Part shown: positions 1-10,500 of the stretch, piece by piece
Numbering within the stretch: the first letter of the stretch is position 1
Layout: each line of letters opens with the position of its first letter
From: Metellina segmentata
Lineage: Eukaryota > Arthropoda > Arachnida > Araneae > Tetragnathidae
Assembly: GCA_947359465.1 (NCBI GenBank)
Contig: OX375872.1
Span: 77,357,100-77,421,099 of the forward strand
Direction: 5' to 3'
Length of the DNA stretch: 64,000 nucleotides
Program-made: the position numbers and the translations under genes
Notes under the pieces: model-generated
Database searches by the model: none
The model's input: the letters and a program-made list of their open reading frames with translations, nothing else
Told to the model about the DNA's origin: nothing

Positions 1-119
1 GTGGAGTGGCAACTAAGGTGGGACCTATTCAGTTGACCGTGGTGTCATCGCATCTTTTCCTTCGGGGTTGATTACGGCCATTGTGTTGTTCAAGTGCGAC
101 GTTAATTAAAATAACCTAC
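1..119 (+). repeat. SINE tail fragment, cut by window start
   Basis: This is a diverged copy of the tail shared by SINE families A and B in this window. It has the GTGG-AGTGGCAACTAAGG-like start, the GACCGTGGT block, CTTCGGGGTTGAT and the terminal GCGACGTTAATTAAAA followed by CCTACC. The 5' part lies outside the window. The next 170 bases (120-289) hold only a very decayed trace of the same tail in reverse (ACACCACCTAATTTTGAA) and nothing else recognisable. Confidence 0.7.
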
Positions 120-289
120 CGAGAATAACACCACCTAATTTTGAAGAACTGGCATATGACGACCGTATTCCTTTTGGTAATTTGGGGTCGAACAGATACG
201 GTTACTCGGTTACAGTTATATCTGCAACTAGTTGCTGATACAGTTAGTCGGTCAAAAGGATCGCTGCAAGCTAATGAAAACGTTTCAAT

Positions 290-348
290 GGTAATTTTAG
301 TTAACGTCGTACTAGAGCAACACAACGGGCTATTGACGACGGTCCGGG
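290..348 (-). repeat. 59-bp SINE-tail duplicate
   Basis: A perfect 59-bp direct copy of the 3' tail of the neighbouring minus-strand SINE (its counterpart is 361-419), separated by 12 bases of GGTAATT-type tail repeats. It is either a truncated second insertion into the tail or a local slippage duplication. Perfect identity suggests it is recent relative to the other copies. Confidence 0.8.
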
Positions 349-684
349 CAATTGGTAATTGGTAATTTTAGTTAACGTCGTACTAGAGCAACACAACGGG
401 CTATTGACGACGGTCCGGGATCAGTCCCTTAAGGGAAAGATCCGAGGACAACACCTCGTAATTTTGAACCACGGTCAGATGACGAAGCAACACCTGAGCT
501 GGCACCCCACTCTCCAAACTTCCACGCCAACCCAACGTGAGGACTTTCGGCTACGACAGATTTAAGGTGTACCAGCCGCCTCTGCACCATACGCTTACAA
601 ACATCCATGCCCTGACCCGGATTCGAACCAGGAACCTTATTATCTAGAGGCTAACACCTTAACCACTATACCGGTTGGTCGGTG
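349..684 (-). mobile_element. SINE family A, full length
   Basis: Reading the minus strand, the element starts with ACCGACCAACCGGTATAGTG (tRNA-like, A-box region), then has a B box GGTTCGAATCC about 50 nt in. A body with GGCGGCTGGT follows, then the shared tail (CATCTGACCGTGGTTCAAAA, CTTAAGGGACTGATCC, TACGACGTTAACTAAAATTACC). Length is about 330 bp, matching the TSD-bounded copy at 5621-5947. This structure is a pol III type tRNA-derived SINE. No clear target duplication was found. Confidence 0.85.
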
Positions 685-1189
685 TATTCCTCTCTTTTGG
701 AATGTACAAACTATCAACCAAGTAGAAAAATTATTTATGAGGCTCTGACGACAATCAAGTGGGTATCTCTAGCTATATCGAAATAATTCAGATGTAAATT
801 GCAGATCACCTCAAACACTCCCATTTGTTCTTTTGTTTCACATTTGAATTGTTTGTTGCTCAATGTAACAATCCAGTCGCTGAGCAGTAGCTATTGAAGA
901 AACTGTAAAATTGACGTCTCTACAAAAAGCGTTCAAAGTTATGATGCGACGGGGAAAATCGAGTTACTACTCAAGTTATTGTTTTCTCATGAAAATAGGC
1001 AAGATTCGTGACTTTGTCATAGTATTAAACATGAAATGATGACAAAAAAATACTGGTAGGTGAAAATCGCTAAAAATGCAGATTCGTGCCTTTGGCGTGG
1101 TAGTGGCGATGTGCTATTATGTCTACTACAAGTGCCAGAATCGAATCTAAAGTTTTGGGGACCTGGGGCAATAGAGGCTGATGTAGTCC
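685..1189. other. No feature recognised
   Basis: About 500 bases without a supported gene or repeat. No long open frame and no similarity to the other repeats in the window was seen. Confidence 0.5.
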
Positions 1190-1490
1190 TCCATCCGAGG
1201 TAGCTCGTTTGGAAGAGTAACAGACTAACAATCGGTGGGTTGTAAGCACGAATCCAACTAAAAACCGTCGTGTACAAAGGTAATTGGTGCACGTTTAATC
1301 TGTCTTGTCCTCAAATGTCCTCACGGTGGCGACTTGTGGAAATTTGGAAAGTGGGGTGCCAGCTCGAGTGTAACGAGTGCCTCGTCATCTGACCGTGGTT
1401 CAAAATTACGAGGTGTTGTCCTCGGATTAAGGGACGGATCCCGGACCGTCGTCAATATCCTGTTGTGTTGCTCTAGGACGACGTTAATTC
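1190..1490 (+). mobile_element. SINE family B, full length, diverged
   Basis: The head resembles a tRNA (GGTAGCTCGTTTGGAAGAGTAAC.., degraded B box GCACGAATCCA) and is unlike family A. It is followed by CCGTCGTGTACAAAGG, GGTGCACG, and then the same tail as family A (GACCGTGGTTCAAAATTACG, GTTGTCCTCGG, GACGACGTTAATT). It is an older, more diverged copy. An apparent minus-strand open frame over it is a shadow. Confidence 0.75.
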
Positions 1491-2269
1491 CTGTATCTAT
1501 ATATCTATTCTAAAAGAAATTCGCTAGTTAAAATAATGATAAGGTATATTAAAATAATTAGTATCTGAACTATACTAATTATTATAAAATTACTGTGTTA
1601 ATCTTTCGGTTACAGTTTGTATTGAATACACCTAAAAATTAGCAAAAAGGTGATTGAATTTAATGTAATGGAAAAGCGTATCACAAACAGCGCATTTCAC
1701 ATTTGGATGCTGTATATCGAGATATCTACATAATTATGTGCTCGTTATTCTTTCCATAATTTCAACACTTCCTTCTTAAGCCAAAACACGTACTACAACG
1801 TATTTCAATGCAAACCAGTCTCGACCAGCTTCTTAGAACAAAATTGATCCCTACTTTAGATTTTTTGGTTTTTGAAAATAGAATCATTTCTGAATGTGTT
1901 GCATATTCACAGCATGTACTCAGCTATCTTTTTTAGTTATTTAAAATTGAGATTCGAAGATTCCCAAAAAGATTTGAAGGTTTTCCTGACCTTGAACTGC
2001 CATGAGAGACCATCATTTAAGCCCGATAATAAGAAGATTCTTGTTTCCGTTTCCTGTAAATAAAAGTATGGGTCATCTGACCCAATATTATATTATTTTT
2101 AACAATTATAAGGAGTTCTTGCGTACATAGAAGCTATTTTGTAAATGAAAAACTCGTCCGCTTCAATCATCATAAACACAAGGATGTTTTTTGTACAATT
2201 CGTGTAGATGTCCGAATAAAGAGCAATTTTGACATCAATTGAGAACAGATTTTCTATTTCTAATACTAG
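1491..2269. other. No feature recognised
   Basis: AT-rich sequence. One 63-codon frame (1872-2063, plus) has no recognisable domain and was not called. Confidence 0.5.
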
Positions 2270-2326
2270 CCCGTTGTGTTGCTCTAGTACGACGTTAACT
2301 AAAAAAAAATTACCAATTACCTATTT
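2270..2326 (+). repeat. SINE tail fragment
   Basis: Last ~55 bases of the shared SINE tail: AGCCCGTTGTGTTGCTCTAG, TACGACGTTAACT, an A-run and ATTACCAATTACC. This is a strongly 5'-truncated copy. Confidence 0.75.
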
Positions 2327-2582
2327 CTAATACACTTGCTTGTGCACGAATCTCACCAAACTCACCAAATGGTGCATGCCTTCAAGAAAGTTTGCCCTTC
2401 TCTGACAAAACCCTTTAACAACCTAAAATTTATAGAATGAAGTATGGAAAGAAGGCTGTGTACAGATCTTTATGGACGAGATATCTCGTCATCACCAATA
2501 AACGACAGTATCTTGATGACGAAATATCTCGTTATTAGTGAAATTAGTCAGTCTTGATGGACGAGATATCTCGTCGAAATTA

Positions 2583-3991
2583 CACTGCTGGCCACCGTAA
2601 ATGCAACACCCTGAAGGAAGCATGCAAATAATATGAAATTTACAACATGCATTAGCGGAGGTGAGAAATGCAAATGATTAGAATTTCAGCGCAGACGCAC
2701 ATCACGCGCGCCTGTGGCGCCACTTCAAAGCGCTATTTAAGGCTTGGAGATTTCGACGATTGCAAGTAAGGCAATTAAGTTTTTCTTGTGGTTTTTTCAA
2801 AAAAACGATCAATTATGCCTCGTAGAAAACAGCGATCATCTTTAGATCAAGTATCCGAGTTCGACAGAGGAAGGATAGTGGCCTACTGAGATTGTGGATT
2901 ATCTTTCAGAGAAATCGGTAGTCGTGTTGGACGAAACCAAACAACTGTAATGCGGATATGTGATCGTTGGATGCAGGAGGGTACGACGGACCAACGTGTT
3001 CGATCGCATCCACTTCAGTGCACCACTTCACGTGATGACAGGCATATTGTGCGTATGGCAGTGAAGGATCGCTCAGCCACATCACGAACCATAGCACAGC
3101 ACATTTAGTCTGTAACGCATCATCCAGTGTCTGCACGTACCATTCGACGCCATTTACAGCAAAGTGGTCTGTCCGCAAGACGTCCATTGCTTCTTCTACC
3201 CTTGACGCAGAACCACAGACGTCTCCGCCGCCAATGGTGCGATGAAAAAAGGATGTGGAAAGCAGACTGGAATGAAATTGTCTTTACTGACGAGTCACAC
3301 TTCTGTCTGCAACACCACGATGGTCGGATTCGAGTCTGCAGACACCGTGGAGAGAGGATGCTGAACAGCTGCGTTCTGCATCGCCACACTGGTCCTGCAC
3401 CGGGTATTATGGTATGGGGCGGTATTGGATATCACTCTCGCACTCCTCTAGTACGCATTGCCGGTACTTTAAACAGCCAGCGCTACATCTCCGAGGTGTT
3501 GGAACCAGTTGTCCTTCCTTACCTTAAGGGCTTGCCCACAGCCATATTTCAACGGGATAATGCGCGACCACACGTGGAACGCATTGTCCAAGGATACTTC
3601 GTCAATCGCCAGATTGAATTGCTTCCATGGCCAGCTCGCTCTCTGGATCTTTCGCCGACAGAAAACATGTGGTCCATGGTTGCTCAACGATTGACCCAGA
3701 TTACATCCCCAGCTGCCACACCAGATCAACTTTGGCAACGTGTGGATGCTGCTTGGTCTGTTGTACCCCAAGAACACATCCAAAGTCTCTTTGAATCAAT
3801 GCCGAGGCGTGTGGCAGCGGTGATCTCCAACAATGTCGGCTACTCTGGCTACTCATTTTGACAGGAACCACACTTCACAGAAGTCTATAAATTTAATCAT
3901 TTGATACTTGGTCAACATGTTATCTGCAAAATAAATTTTGTTCTGATATCTCTTGTCTTTCTTGGTGTTGCAATTTGGGTAGCCAGCAGTG
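2583..3991 (+). mobile_element. Tc1-family DNA transposon, full length (1409 bp)
   Basis: Both ends are present. The left TIR begins CACTGCTGGCCACCG and the right (reverse complement) CACTGCTGGCTACCC; 24 of the first 28 bases match. TA target duplications lie at 2581-2582 and 3992-3993. One transposase frame fills the interior. Length is typical for Tc1/mariner (about 1.3-1.7 kb). The transposase has two stops, so the copy cannot act alone, but its intact ends could in principle be recognised by a transposase supplied elsewhere (inference). Confidence 0.92.
2815..3861 (+). pseudogene. Tc1 transposase, two in-frame stops
   Basis: This would be a cut-and-paste DDE transposase. From ATG at 2815 one frame runs to TGA at 3859-3861, 348 codons, broken only by TGA at 2887-2889 (codon 25) and TAG at 3106-3108. 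The N-terminal part begins MPRRKQRSSLDQ, with a paired-type helix-turn-helix region (FREIGSRVGRNQTTV) that would bind the TIRs. The catalytic core has FTDESHF, FQRDNARPH and SPTENMW, with 34 residues between the last two acids by my count (DD34E, the Tc1 signature). The catalytic half after 3109 is open. Two nonsense changes and no frameshift indicate modest age. Confidence 0.92.
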
Positions 3992-4009
3992 TACTTGGAA
4001 GGTTAAAGC

Positions 4010-4680
4010 CTGTCACCGTTTTCACCGCGGCTTGACGTTATTGGATGACCCAACGCTGATCACAGTAGCAACCGAAAACCTAAAGTATGTACTATGTAAA
4101 GTACGTAATATTTTTTTAGTTTTACACGCCAATTGAAACAAATGAAATGTGCTTTATGAATCCCTTCAAATATTTCCATGGAATATCTTACTTTCAAATG
4201 TTATGATTCACGTGAAATTAGTATTCGAACATTCCTTCTCAAATACTCATTTTCATTTTTAGTCTTCCTTTCAAAGATTTTACATTTAAAGATTATTTTC
4301 TTTTATCACTATTATATCCTTCGGTAAGTCGATGGATGGTCACTAGTTTTTGAACTTCAGGTAATTTTTTCAGGGAACATACCTAAAACCTCCTCACTCA
4401 CAATATTTTTCCATTAATCTGCCTCAGAGTTGATAGCTTCATTGTACGTTCGGAAATCAGACACTTCTGAGAGTATTGCTTGAACAAGCATAATTTCCGA
4501 AGGCTTTTCTTCCATGGGCCTGTGGCGTAGATAAGGGGGATGGGGCTGATGGAGGCAATGGGCCCCAATCTCTATAGGGGCAGCATTTCAGAAATATTAA
4601 CGTTTTCTTTTTCTCATAAATATGCCTTGTGTCTTCCGACTTCACAGTGCTTTAATTAATGATAGTTACTTCTATCGGGA
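4010..4680. other. Mostly unannotated; GC-rich patch at 4515-4580
   Basis: AT-rich DNA with no supported gene. The patch GGCCTGTGGCGTAGATAAGG followed by runs of G and C resembles a short motif often seen in invertebrate interspersed repeats, but I cannot assign it to a family. Confidence 0.35.
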
Positions 4681-5190
4681 CTCATAAGACCGTTGTGACA
4701 TTCTGTCACCCACATTCTCTTAGTGGAGACCCCTAGCTAGTCTCAACCGCCCTTAATGACAACCTCCAACGGATATAAGGCTAGCATATCATCGGACGTG
4801 GGGGTAAGCTCAGATTTGCCTAACACGATGCCGAGCCGAAAAGGATTGTGATCAACATTGACCGTGATATTTCGACTCAAAAACTTCGAGAGTGCGGACC
4901 TGATCCGAACGCCCGGTTCGGACACGGATAACCAGAAAGCCAAGGCAGACTTCGCCTTTAGTGGCAGATAGGCGCAAATCCCTTGCGGCCAGCTACCAGA
5001 CGACCATCCAGGTCAAATAGCCAATATTGGCAGATAGGCCAGATTCTTTGAGGCCTATAATTTCGGTAAATACAGAATGTGCTACCAGACGACAATACCG
5101 GTCAGAATTAGGACGTCCGTCCTACGCATAGCAGACTTCGCCGATAGCTGCAGATAGGCCAGATCCGTTGAGGCCTAGAATTCTACTTGT
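4680..5190. repeat. Unclassified GC-rich repeat with internal reiteration
   Basis: This block is clearly less AT-rich than its flanks. It contains reiterated pieces: GCAGACTTCGCC at about 4948 and 5128; GGCAGATAGGC or GCAGATAGGCCAGAT at about 4963, 5029 and 5149; TTGAGGCCTA near 5048 and 5169; and GCTACCAGACGAC at about 4991 and 5081. It is probably part of a dispersed element or a decayed minisatellite. A 66-codon minus-strand frame in it is not convincing. Confidence 0.5.
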
Positions 5191-5232
5191 ATCACGATAT
5201 TAATAAATCTTGTTATGTTTTAGCTGATTTTT

Positions 5233-5430
5233 TTTCACGTTGGGTTGGTGTGGAAGTTTGGAGAGTGGGGTACCAGCTCAGGTGTTGCTTCGTCATCTGA
5301 CCGTGGTTCAAAACTACTAGGTGTTGTCCTCGGATCTTTCCTTTAAGGAACTGATCCCGGACCGTCGTCAATAGCCCGTTGTGTTGCTCTAGTATGATGT
5401 TAACTAAAATTACCATTACCATTAACTGAC
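5233..5430 (+). repeat. SINE tail, headless copy
   Basis: Begins at CACGTTGGGTTGGTGTGGAA and runs through the whole shared tail to TGATGTTAACTAAAATTACC, so it lacks the tRNA head. 5' truncation is usual for LINE-mobilised SINEs. It is very similar to the 5621 copy, hence of comparable age. Confidence 0.85.
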
Positions 5431-5620
5431 TTTTTCTGTGCGTCCCCGTCACCAGTACACCAGATGCCACACCATTTTCATTATAGTCATAAGTTTATAT
5501 AGCATGATATATACACAGTACATAGATTATGGATCTGAAGACTACTTAGTGAAGAGTACGAATAGAGAAAGAAAATTAGTAAGGCGAAATATCCACAAGG
5601 ACAACTCTTCATTAAGTAAT

Positions 5621-5947
5621 GCCGACCAACCGGTATAGTGGTTAAGTTGTTAGCTTCTAGATCGGAAGATTCCTGGTTCGAATCCGGGCATGGATGTTTG
5701 TAAACGTATGGTGTAGAGGCGGCTGGTGCACCTTAAATCTGTCGTGGTCGAAAGTCCTCACGTTGGGTTGGCGTGGAAGTTTGGAGAGTGGGGTGCCAGC
5801 TCAGGTGTTGCTTCGTCATCTGACCGTGGTTCAAAATTACGAGGTGTTGTCCTCGGTTCTTTCCCTTAAGGGACTGATCCCGGACCGTCGTCAATAGCCC
5901 GTTGTGTTGCTTTAGTACGACGTTAACTAAAAATTACCAATTACCAA
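5621..5947 (+). mobile_element. SINE family A, full length with 12-bp TSD
   Basis: The best-defined SINE of the window. It is flanked by perfect 12-bp duplications TCATTAAGTAAT at 5609-5620 and 5948-5959, which fix the ends and a length of 327 bp. The head GCCGACCAACCGGTATAGTG carries the A-box region and GGTTCGAATCC the B box. The tail ends AAAAATTACCAATTACCAA. The TSD shows target-primed reverse transcription. A tRNA gene is rejected because no acceptor or anticodon arms form. Confidence 0.93.
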
Positions 5948-6052
5948 TCATTAAGTAATAGTTAAGTCTGTCTGACTTGCCAGGGGCTCCTTTTCAAAAC
6001 TTAGTAGTAATAGGTAGGGATGTTCCAGTACTCGGAAGATCTTAATTTTTAA

Positions 6053-6166
6053 CGACAGATTTAACATGCACCAGCCCCCCTTTGTTCCCGACGGTGTTTA
6101 TTGGATTCGAACTCGCAACCCTCCTGTTGCTGATCCGTTACTCTTCCAACCGGGCCATCGCGGCCC
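6053..6166 (-). repeat. SINE family B head fragment
   Basis: The minus strand reads GGGGCCGCGATGGCCCGGTT, then GGAAGAGTAAC, B box GAGTTCGAATCC and GGTGCATGTTAAATCTGTCG. The shared tail is missing. The head defines family B together with 52855-53172 and 50222-50527. Confidence 0.75.
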
Positions 6167-6269
6167 CTTTTTACCCTGGAGATAGTATACGAGAGTAAAA
6201 CTTTATCATCAAAAGACTTTGCACAAACAGCCCCAATAATCTCTAAGCATCAAAATCCAAGGTAGTGTT

Positions 6270-6597
6270 ACCGACCAACCGGTATGGTGGTTAAAGTGTT
6301 AGCCTCTACATCGGAAGGTTCCTGGTTCGAATCCGGGTCCGGGTGTGGATGTTTGTAAGCGTATGGTGTAGAGGCGGCTGGTGCACCTTAAATCTGTCGT
6401 GGCCGAAAATCCTCACGTTGGGTTGGTGTGGAAGTTTGGAGAGTGGGGTGCCAGCTCAGGTGTTGCTTCGTCATCTGAACGTGGTTCAAAATTACGAGGT
6501 GTTGTCCTTGGATCTTTCCCTTAAGGGACTGATCCAGGACCGTTGCTAGTAACCCGTGTGTTACTCCAGTGCGACGTTAATTAAAATACCTACCTAC
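6270..6597 (+). mobile_element. SINE family A, full length
   Basis: Head CCGACCAACCGGTATGGTGG, B box GGTTCGAATCC, body with GGCGGCTGGTGCACC, shared tail ending GCGACGTTAATTAAAATACC and TACCTACT. About 328 bp, close in sequence to the 5621 copy. It lies head-on to the next (inverted) tail copy. Confidence 0.88.
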
Positions 6598-6603
6598 TAA
6601 ATT

Positions 6604-6768
6604 TGGTAATTGGTAATTTTAGTTAACATCGTACTAGAGCAACACAACGGTCTATTGACGACAGTCCGGGATCAGTCCCTTAAGGGAAGGATCCGAGGAC
6701 AACACCTCGTAATTTGGAACCACGGTCAGATGACGAAGCAACACCTGAGCTGACACCCCACTCTCCAA
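6604..6768 (-). repeat. SINE tail, inverted headless copy
   Basis: Begins (plus reading) GGTAATTGGTAATTTTAG and covers the shared tail up to CACCCCACTCTCCAAA. With 6270-6597 it makes an inverted pair that could fold into a long hairpin. Confidence 0.82.
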
Positions 6769-6994
6769 AACCTACCTACAAAAATAATTTTGGTAGACTC
6801 TTTGTAAGAATAACATTTTACACATTTGAAATCATTGGAAATTCCTTTTAAAATCAAAACTGAATATGATGTTGATATACCTGAACACCCTGTGGCTCGC
6901 TCCTTATCAAACTACTCTATTATTAATGATATTTACTTTTCATCGATGACCCTACCAATTCCAGAAAAAAACACTATTCAGTCGTCTGATACAA

Positions 6995-7450
6995 AGTCTA
7001 CGCCTGAGCTTTCACCCCAATCTCCAAGCTTCCAAACCACGCCAAAATAATACAAAGGTAAATTCATATATCGGTAACAAGCTTTACTTAAAAGATCCAA
7101 AATATATTCAACGATACAAAATTATTGGACACTCTTTTGTCATCAAGAATCCCACCCAAAAATGTGCTCCATTGTAATACATTCCTTGCAAATAATTTAT
7201 ACGCAATCTTTTAGCTTTATTTCACGTGGTGTGGAAGTTTGGAGTGTGAGGTGCCAACTCAGATGTTGACTTCGCATCTATCCGTGTTTCAAATTACGAG
7301 GCAGGTATTTCAACTAACGTCGCACTGGAGCTATACAACGAATTATTGTTGAAACTCTGGGATATGTCCCGAAACCCCCACATTCCACGCAACGTCAATG
7401 TGAAAACATTCGAGACCACGACAGATTTGACGTGCACCAGTCCCCACAGC
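6995..7450. repeat. Decayed SINE pieces in opposite orientations
   Basis: About 6998-7046 matches the reversed tail (GCCTGAGCTTTCACCCC, CACGCCAAAA). 7220-7300 is a plus-strand tail piece (GTGGTGTGGAAGTTTGGAG). 7301-7450 is a minus-strand piece (AACTAACGTCGCACTGGAGC to GACAGATTTGACGTGCACCA). Much more diverged than neighbouring copies. Confidence 0.6.
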
Positions 7451-7549
7451 ACGATCTTCGTCGTGAATGTGGGGACTGATGTTATTAGACTTTATAAACT
7501 ATTACATTTGGACGAAATCAGTTTTTGCCTGTGGTAAATACATACAATT

Positions 7550-10500
7550 TCCTCTCTAGTTGATTAAGTTGGAACTTATTTGGTTTCGTCTTGTGTGATT
7601 CTATAGAATGAATAAAATCCATTGCAATTTCACATTTTTAAACTTCTTATTTAATATAATTAAGTTTTACATTTCTTAAATAATGTGCTTTTGTAAAAAG
7701 TTTTAATTTCTCAAAATAGACGCAATTTTTTTATCAAGCACTATTTTTATTTCAGTCATTTTATTACAGACGTGCTCCAAGATATTACAAATCAGAACAA
7801 TTTTTTTTGTCCTCTGAGCTCCACATGTAGGAGGCACATCTACAACCAATAACTAACTATAAACATCTTGTAAAGAATTTCATTGTACCCCTCTTTACTG
7901 TGGCAAATTTAGGTACTAAAATTAGACAGTGTAAGAAACACTTGTTTTTAAGTTATTGTTCCCCCCCCCCCTTTATCTTTGCCACATTCAACTTGTATCA
8001 TTATATATTTTAAATATTATTTAGTAGTTTTTAAAAACGTTTATTTAAATAATAACCCATTATACTAAAAGATTAAAGTAAGCTCATCTCTATTTGAAAA
8101 CACTTTAATTCACACAAACATTTTAGCAAGAATAAACTTTGATACAAATTGGTACAAACCATATCTAAAGTGTAGAAAAACTATCACAATTAGAAACAAA
8201 CTAAAAAATGAGAACATATATGCAATACTTATAATCCATACAAATTTGGAAGTCCAAATACCTCTGTTCCAACATATTTAAAATTTTCAGTATTCTTAAC
8301 ACTTAGATTTTTTTTTTAATTAATTCTACATGAAACTAAAAAAAACATTTATAAATTCTTGATGCAACTACACCAACTATTTAAAATTGAAAATTTTAAA
8401 AGTAAAACTTGGTTTTAAATAGCACTTTTATAATACAAACTTAGAAGTTTTTAACTTACAAAATAATTATTTTTAAATATTTTAATCTGAAATTTATGTC
8501 TATGCAGGTTTTAAAATTATCTAACTATATTATTTAATTTGTGTAATAACATATTCTGTAGAACTACGTTTTGGTGGTCATACAGAGAACATTGCTCTTC
8601 TATCAAAAATAGTCAGTACTTTTTATTTCATATTTAAAATTCAATTTCTTTTAGTCAGTGCAACTTTGACAAGATTTACCAGAACTTAAAAAGTTCAGAC
8701 ATGTGGAATGTTTTAGTCTAATTTTATTTTTAATATGTTAATGTTAAACCTCCAGTTTTCTTGTTTAGCAATAAACCAAACAAGAATAATTATACAACCT
8801 GCTTTTCTGCTACATTTTGCTCTCATTTTATTCTCATTATTTTTTCAATCACATCTTCACCTTTTCTCATTCACATTTTGTTCTCATTATTTTATAAGTA
8901 AAAGTGACTACAGTGAAAGACAAGTTCTTTACATTTGGAACTTTTTGTAACAATTAATAAGTAACATTTCTGAGTTAGCCACATGTATCACAAATACTTT
9001 AAGAACGTATGGTATCTAGTCTGTTGAAAATTAATACATAATGTATAAAATGATATAATTATTTTTTAACTGTAGTTTCAATAGATTTGTATACACATAG
9101 CAATATTTTAAGTTTTATAAGTGGAAGTTTAAATATTAATACATAAAAGATAACATTTTCTAGTGCTAACATTAGACTGTAAATTACATTTCATAATTAA
9201 GTATTACAATGATTTTGTAGTTTTCACTCCAAACACTTTTAAGATACACTTATTTACAAATCACATCAGTATGCTTCATAAATGCTGAGACATTTCATAT
9301 ATCAAAAATAAAAAATGTATTACAGCTTGAAGAAACATGAAACTGAACATTTTTAATCTTTCCTTCAATTGCTACAAAGACTTCATATTTAATTTTTAAG
9401 AGATCAAGATAATTCAAAATGCTTTTACTTTTATGATCAAATTCTTGAGGTTTACTACCACACATGCACTATAATATGTTACACAAAATGCAGAAATACA
9501 AAAATTAACACTTAACTGTGAAAATGACAAACATTAATCTAGCTATGAAAGATATTAAATAAATGCATTTAAATTTAGATTTGGAAAAACTTACTGAAAA
9601 TGACATTTAGAACAATCGTCTCCTTTCTCTACATACAATCAACACTATTTAATCTCATTCAACACGTAAAACTATTTTGCTTTTAGTTTCCTCTGCTGAC
9701 TAGTCAAAATTCAAAACTGTTCTTCCTCACATATATCAACTATAAAAAAGTGCATCCTGCTTAATAAGATTTAAAGTTCCTTCAAATTAAAATCAATTTT
9801 AGGTTTAGTTTTGCTTCAAGACCTGTGCATTTTAATTAGCTAATTCTTCAGCTTTATTTATTAAGGGAAAAAATTTTATGATACTAAATTTTCCAAGTAA
9901 TGCTTGAGAAAATAACTTTTCCTTTTGAATTGAAATTACATTAAGCATTTCGGAAACATGTTTTGTATAAACATATGCTTTAAATTATTTATCCTTCTTT
10001 GAGGAATTTTCTAGTACAATATTCTTCTAAAAGGGATTTAATCTACGTTTATGCAAACCAAACAGTATGTATTTATAGAATTTTTTTATATATAGACTGT
10101 AGTTAAAATACTGTTTTTGCTGACACAATGTAAATTATTTAAGAATGCTGCATTCAAAACTTTGAAACTAAGTGAGACAAATGCTTTGATTTTATCCTAT
10201 GTTCACTTTCTTAACTCTCACTTTGAATGTCTCAACTTCAAGAATTTACATTTCATACTATACAAATTAAAATAAACAACGTAAAATTTTCAGTAATCCA
10301 TCTAAAACATTATATATAAGGAAACCGTGAAATTAAATACAAATATATTTCAACTGAAGGAACATATACAATGCATAATGAAAATCAGCTTGTCAAGGAC
10401 ATTGGGTCATTCCATGCACAATGAGAAAATCGGCTTGGTGATTATATTTCTACTCCTTAGTAGAGCAAAAAAACATGTAAAAGTAAAATTATGGAAAAAT

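Larger units (their letters stand above)
2419..4002. mobile_element. Palindrome-rich TTAA MITE, split by Tc1
   Basis: Positions 2465-2580 hold three near-copies of the 16-bp palindrome GACGAGATATCTCGTC, the hallmark also seen at 17354-17492 and 55070-55277. The Tc1 at 2583-3991 sits inside it. Beyond the Tc1, CTTGGAAGGTTAA resembles the end of the 55-kb copy (GCCAGGCGGGTTAA). TTAA occurs at 2415-2418 and 4003-4006, so the borders are proposed from these. Three palindromes, CCCT-like ends and TTAA suggest a piggyBac-type non-autonomous element. The left border is uncertain. Confidence 0.5.

Noticed and set aside
1017..1292. 91-codon minus-strand ORF
   Set aside because: It is antisense to a plus-strand SINE family B copy and has no protein domain.
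2465..2580. CRISPR array or bacterial operator cluster
   Set aside because: Spacing is irregular, the context is a eukaryotic transposon, and the same palindromes recur in two other dispersed copies.
4743..4943. 66-codon minus-strand ORF
   Set aside because: Located in an unclassified GC-rich repeat, where chance open frames are likely; no domain seen.
5621..5700. tRNA gene on the plus strand
   Set aside because: A and B boxes are present, but no acceptor stem, anticodon arm or 3' end form, and the unit is repeated as the head of SINE copies.
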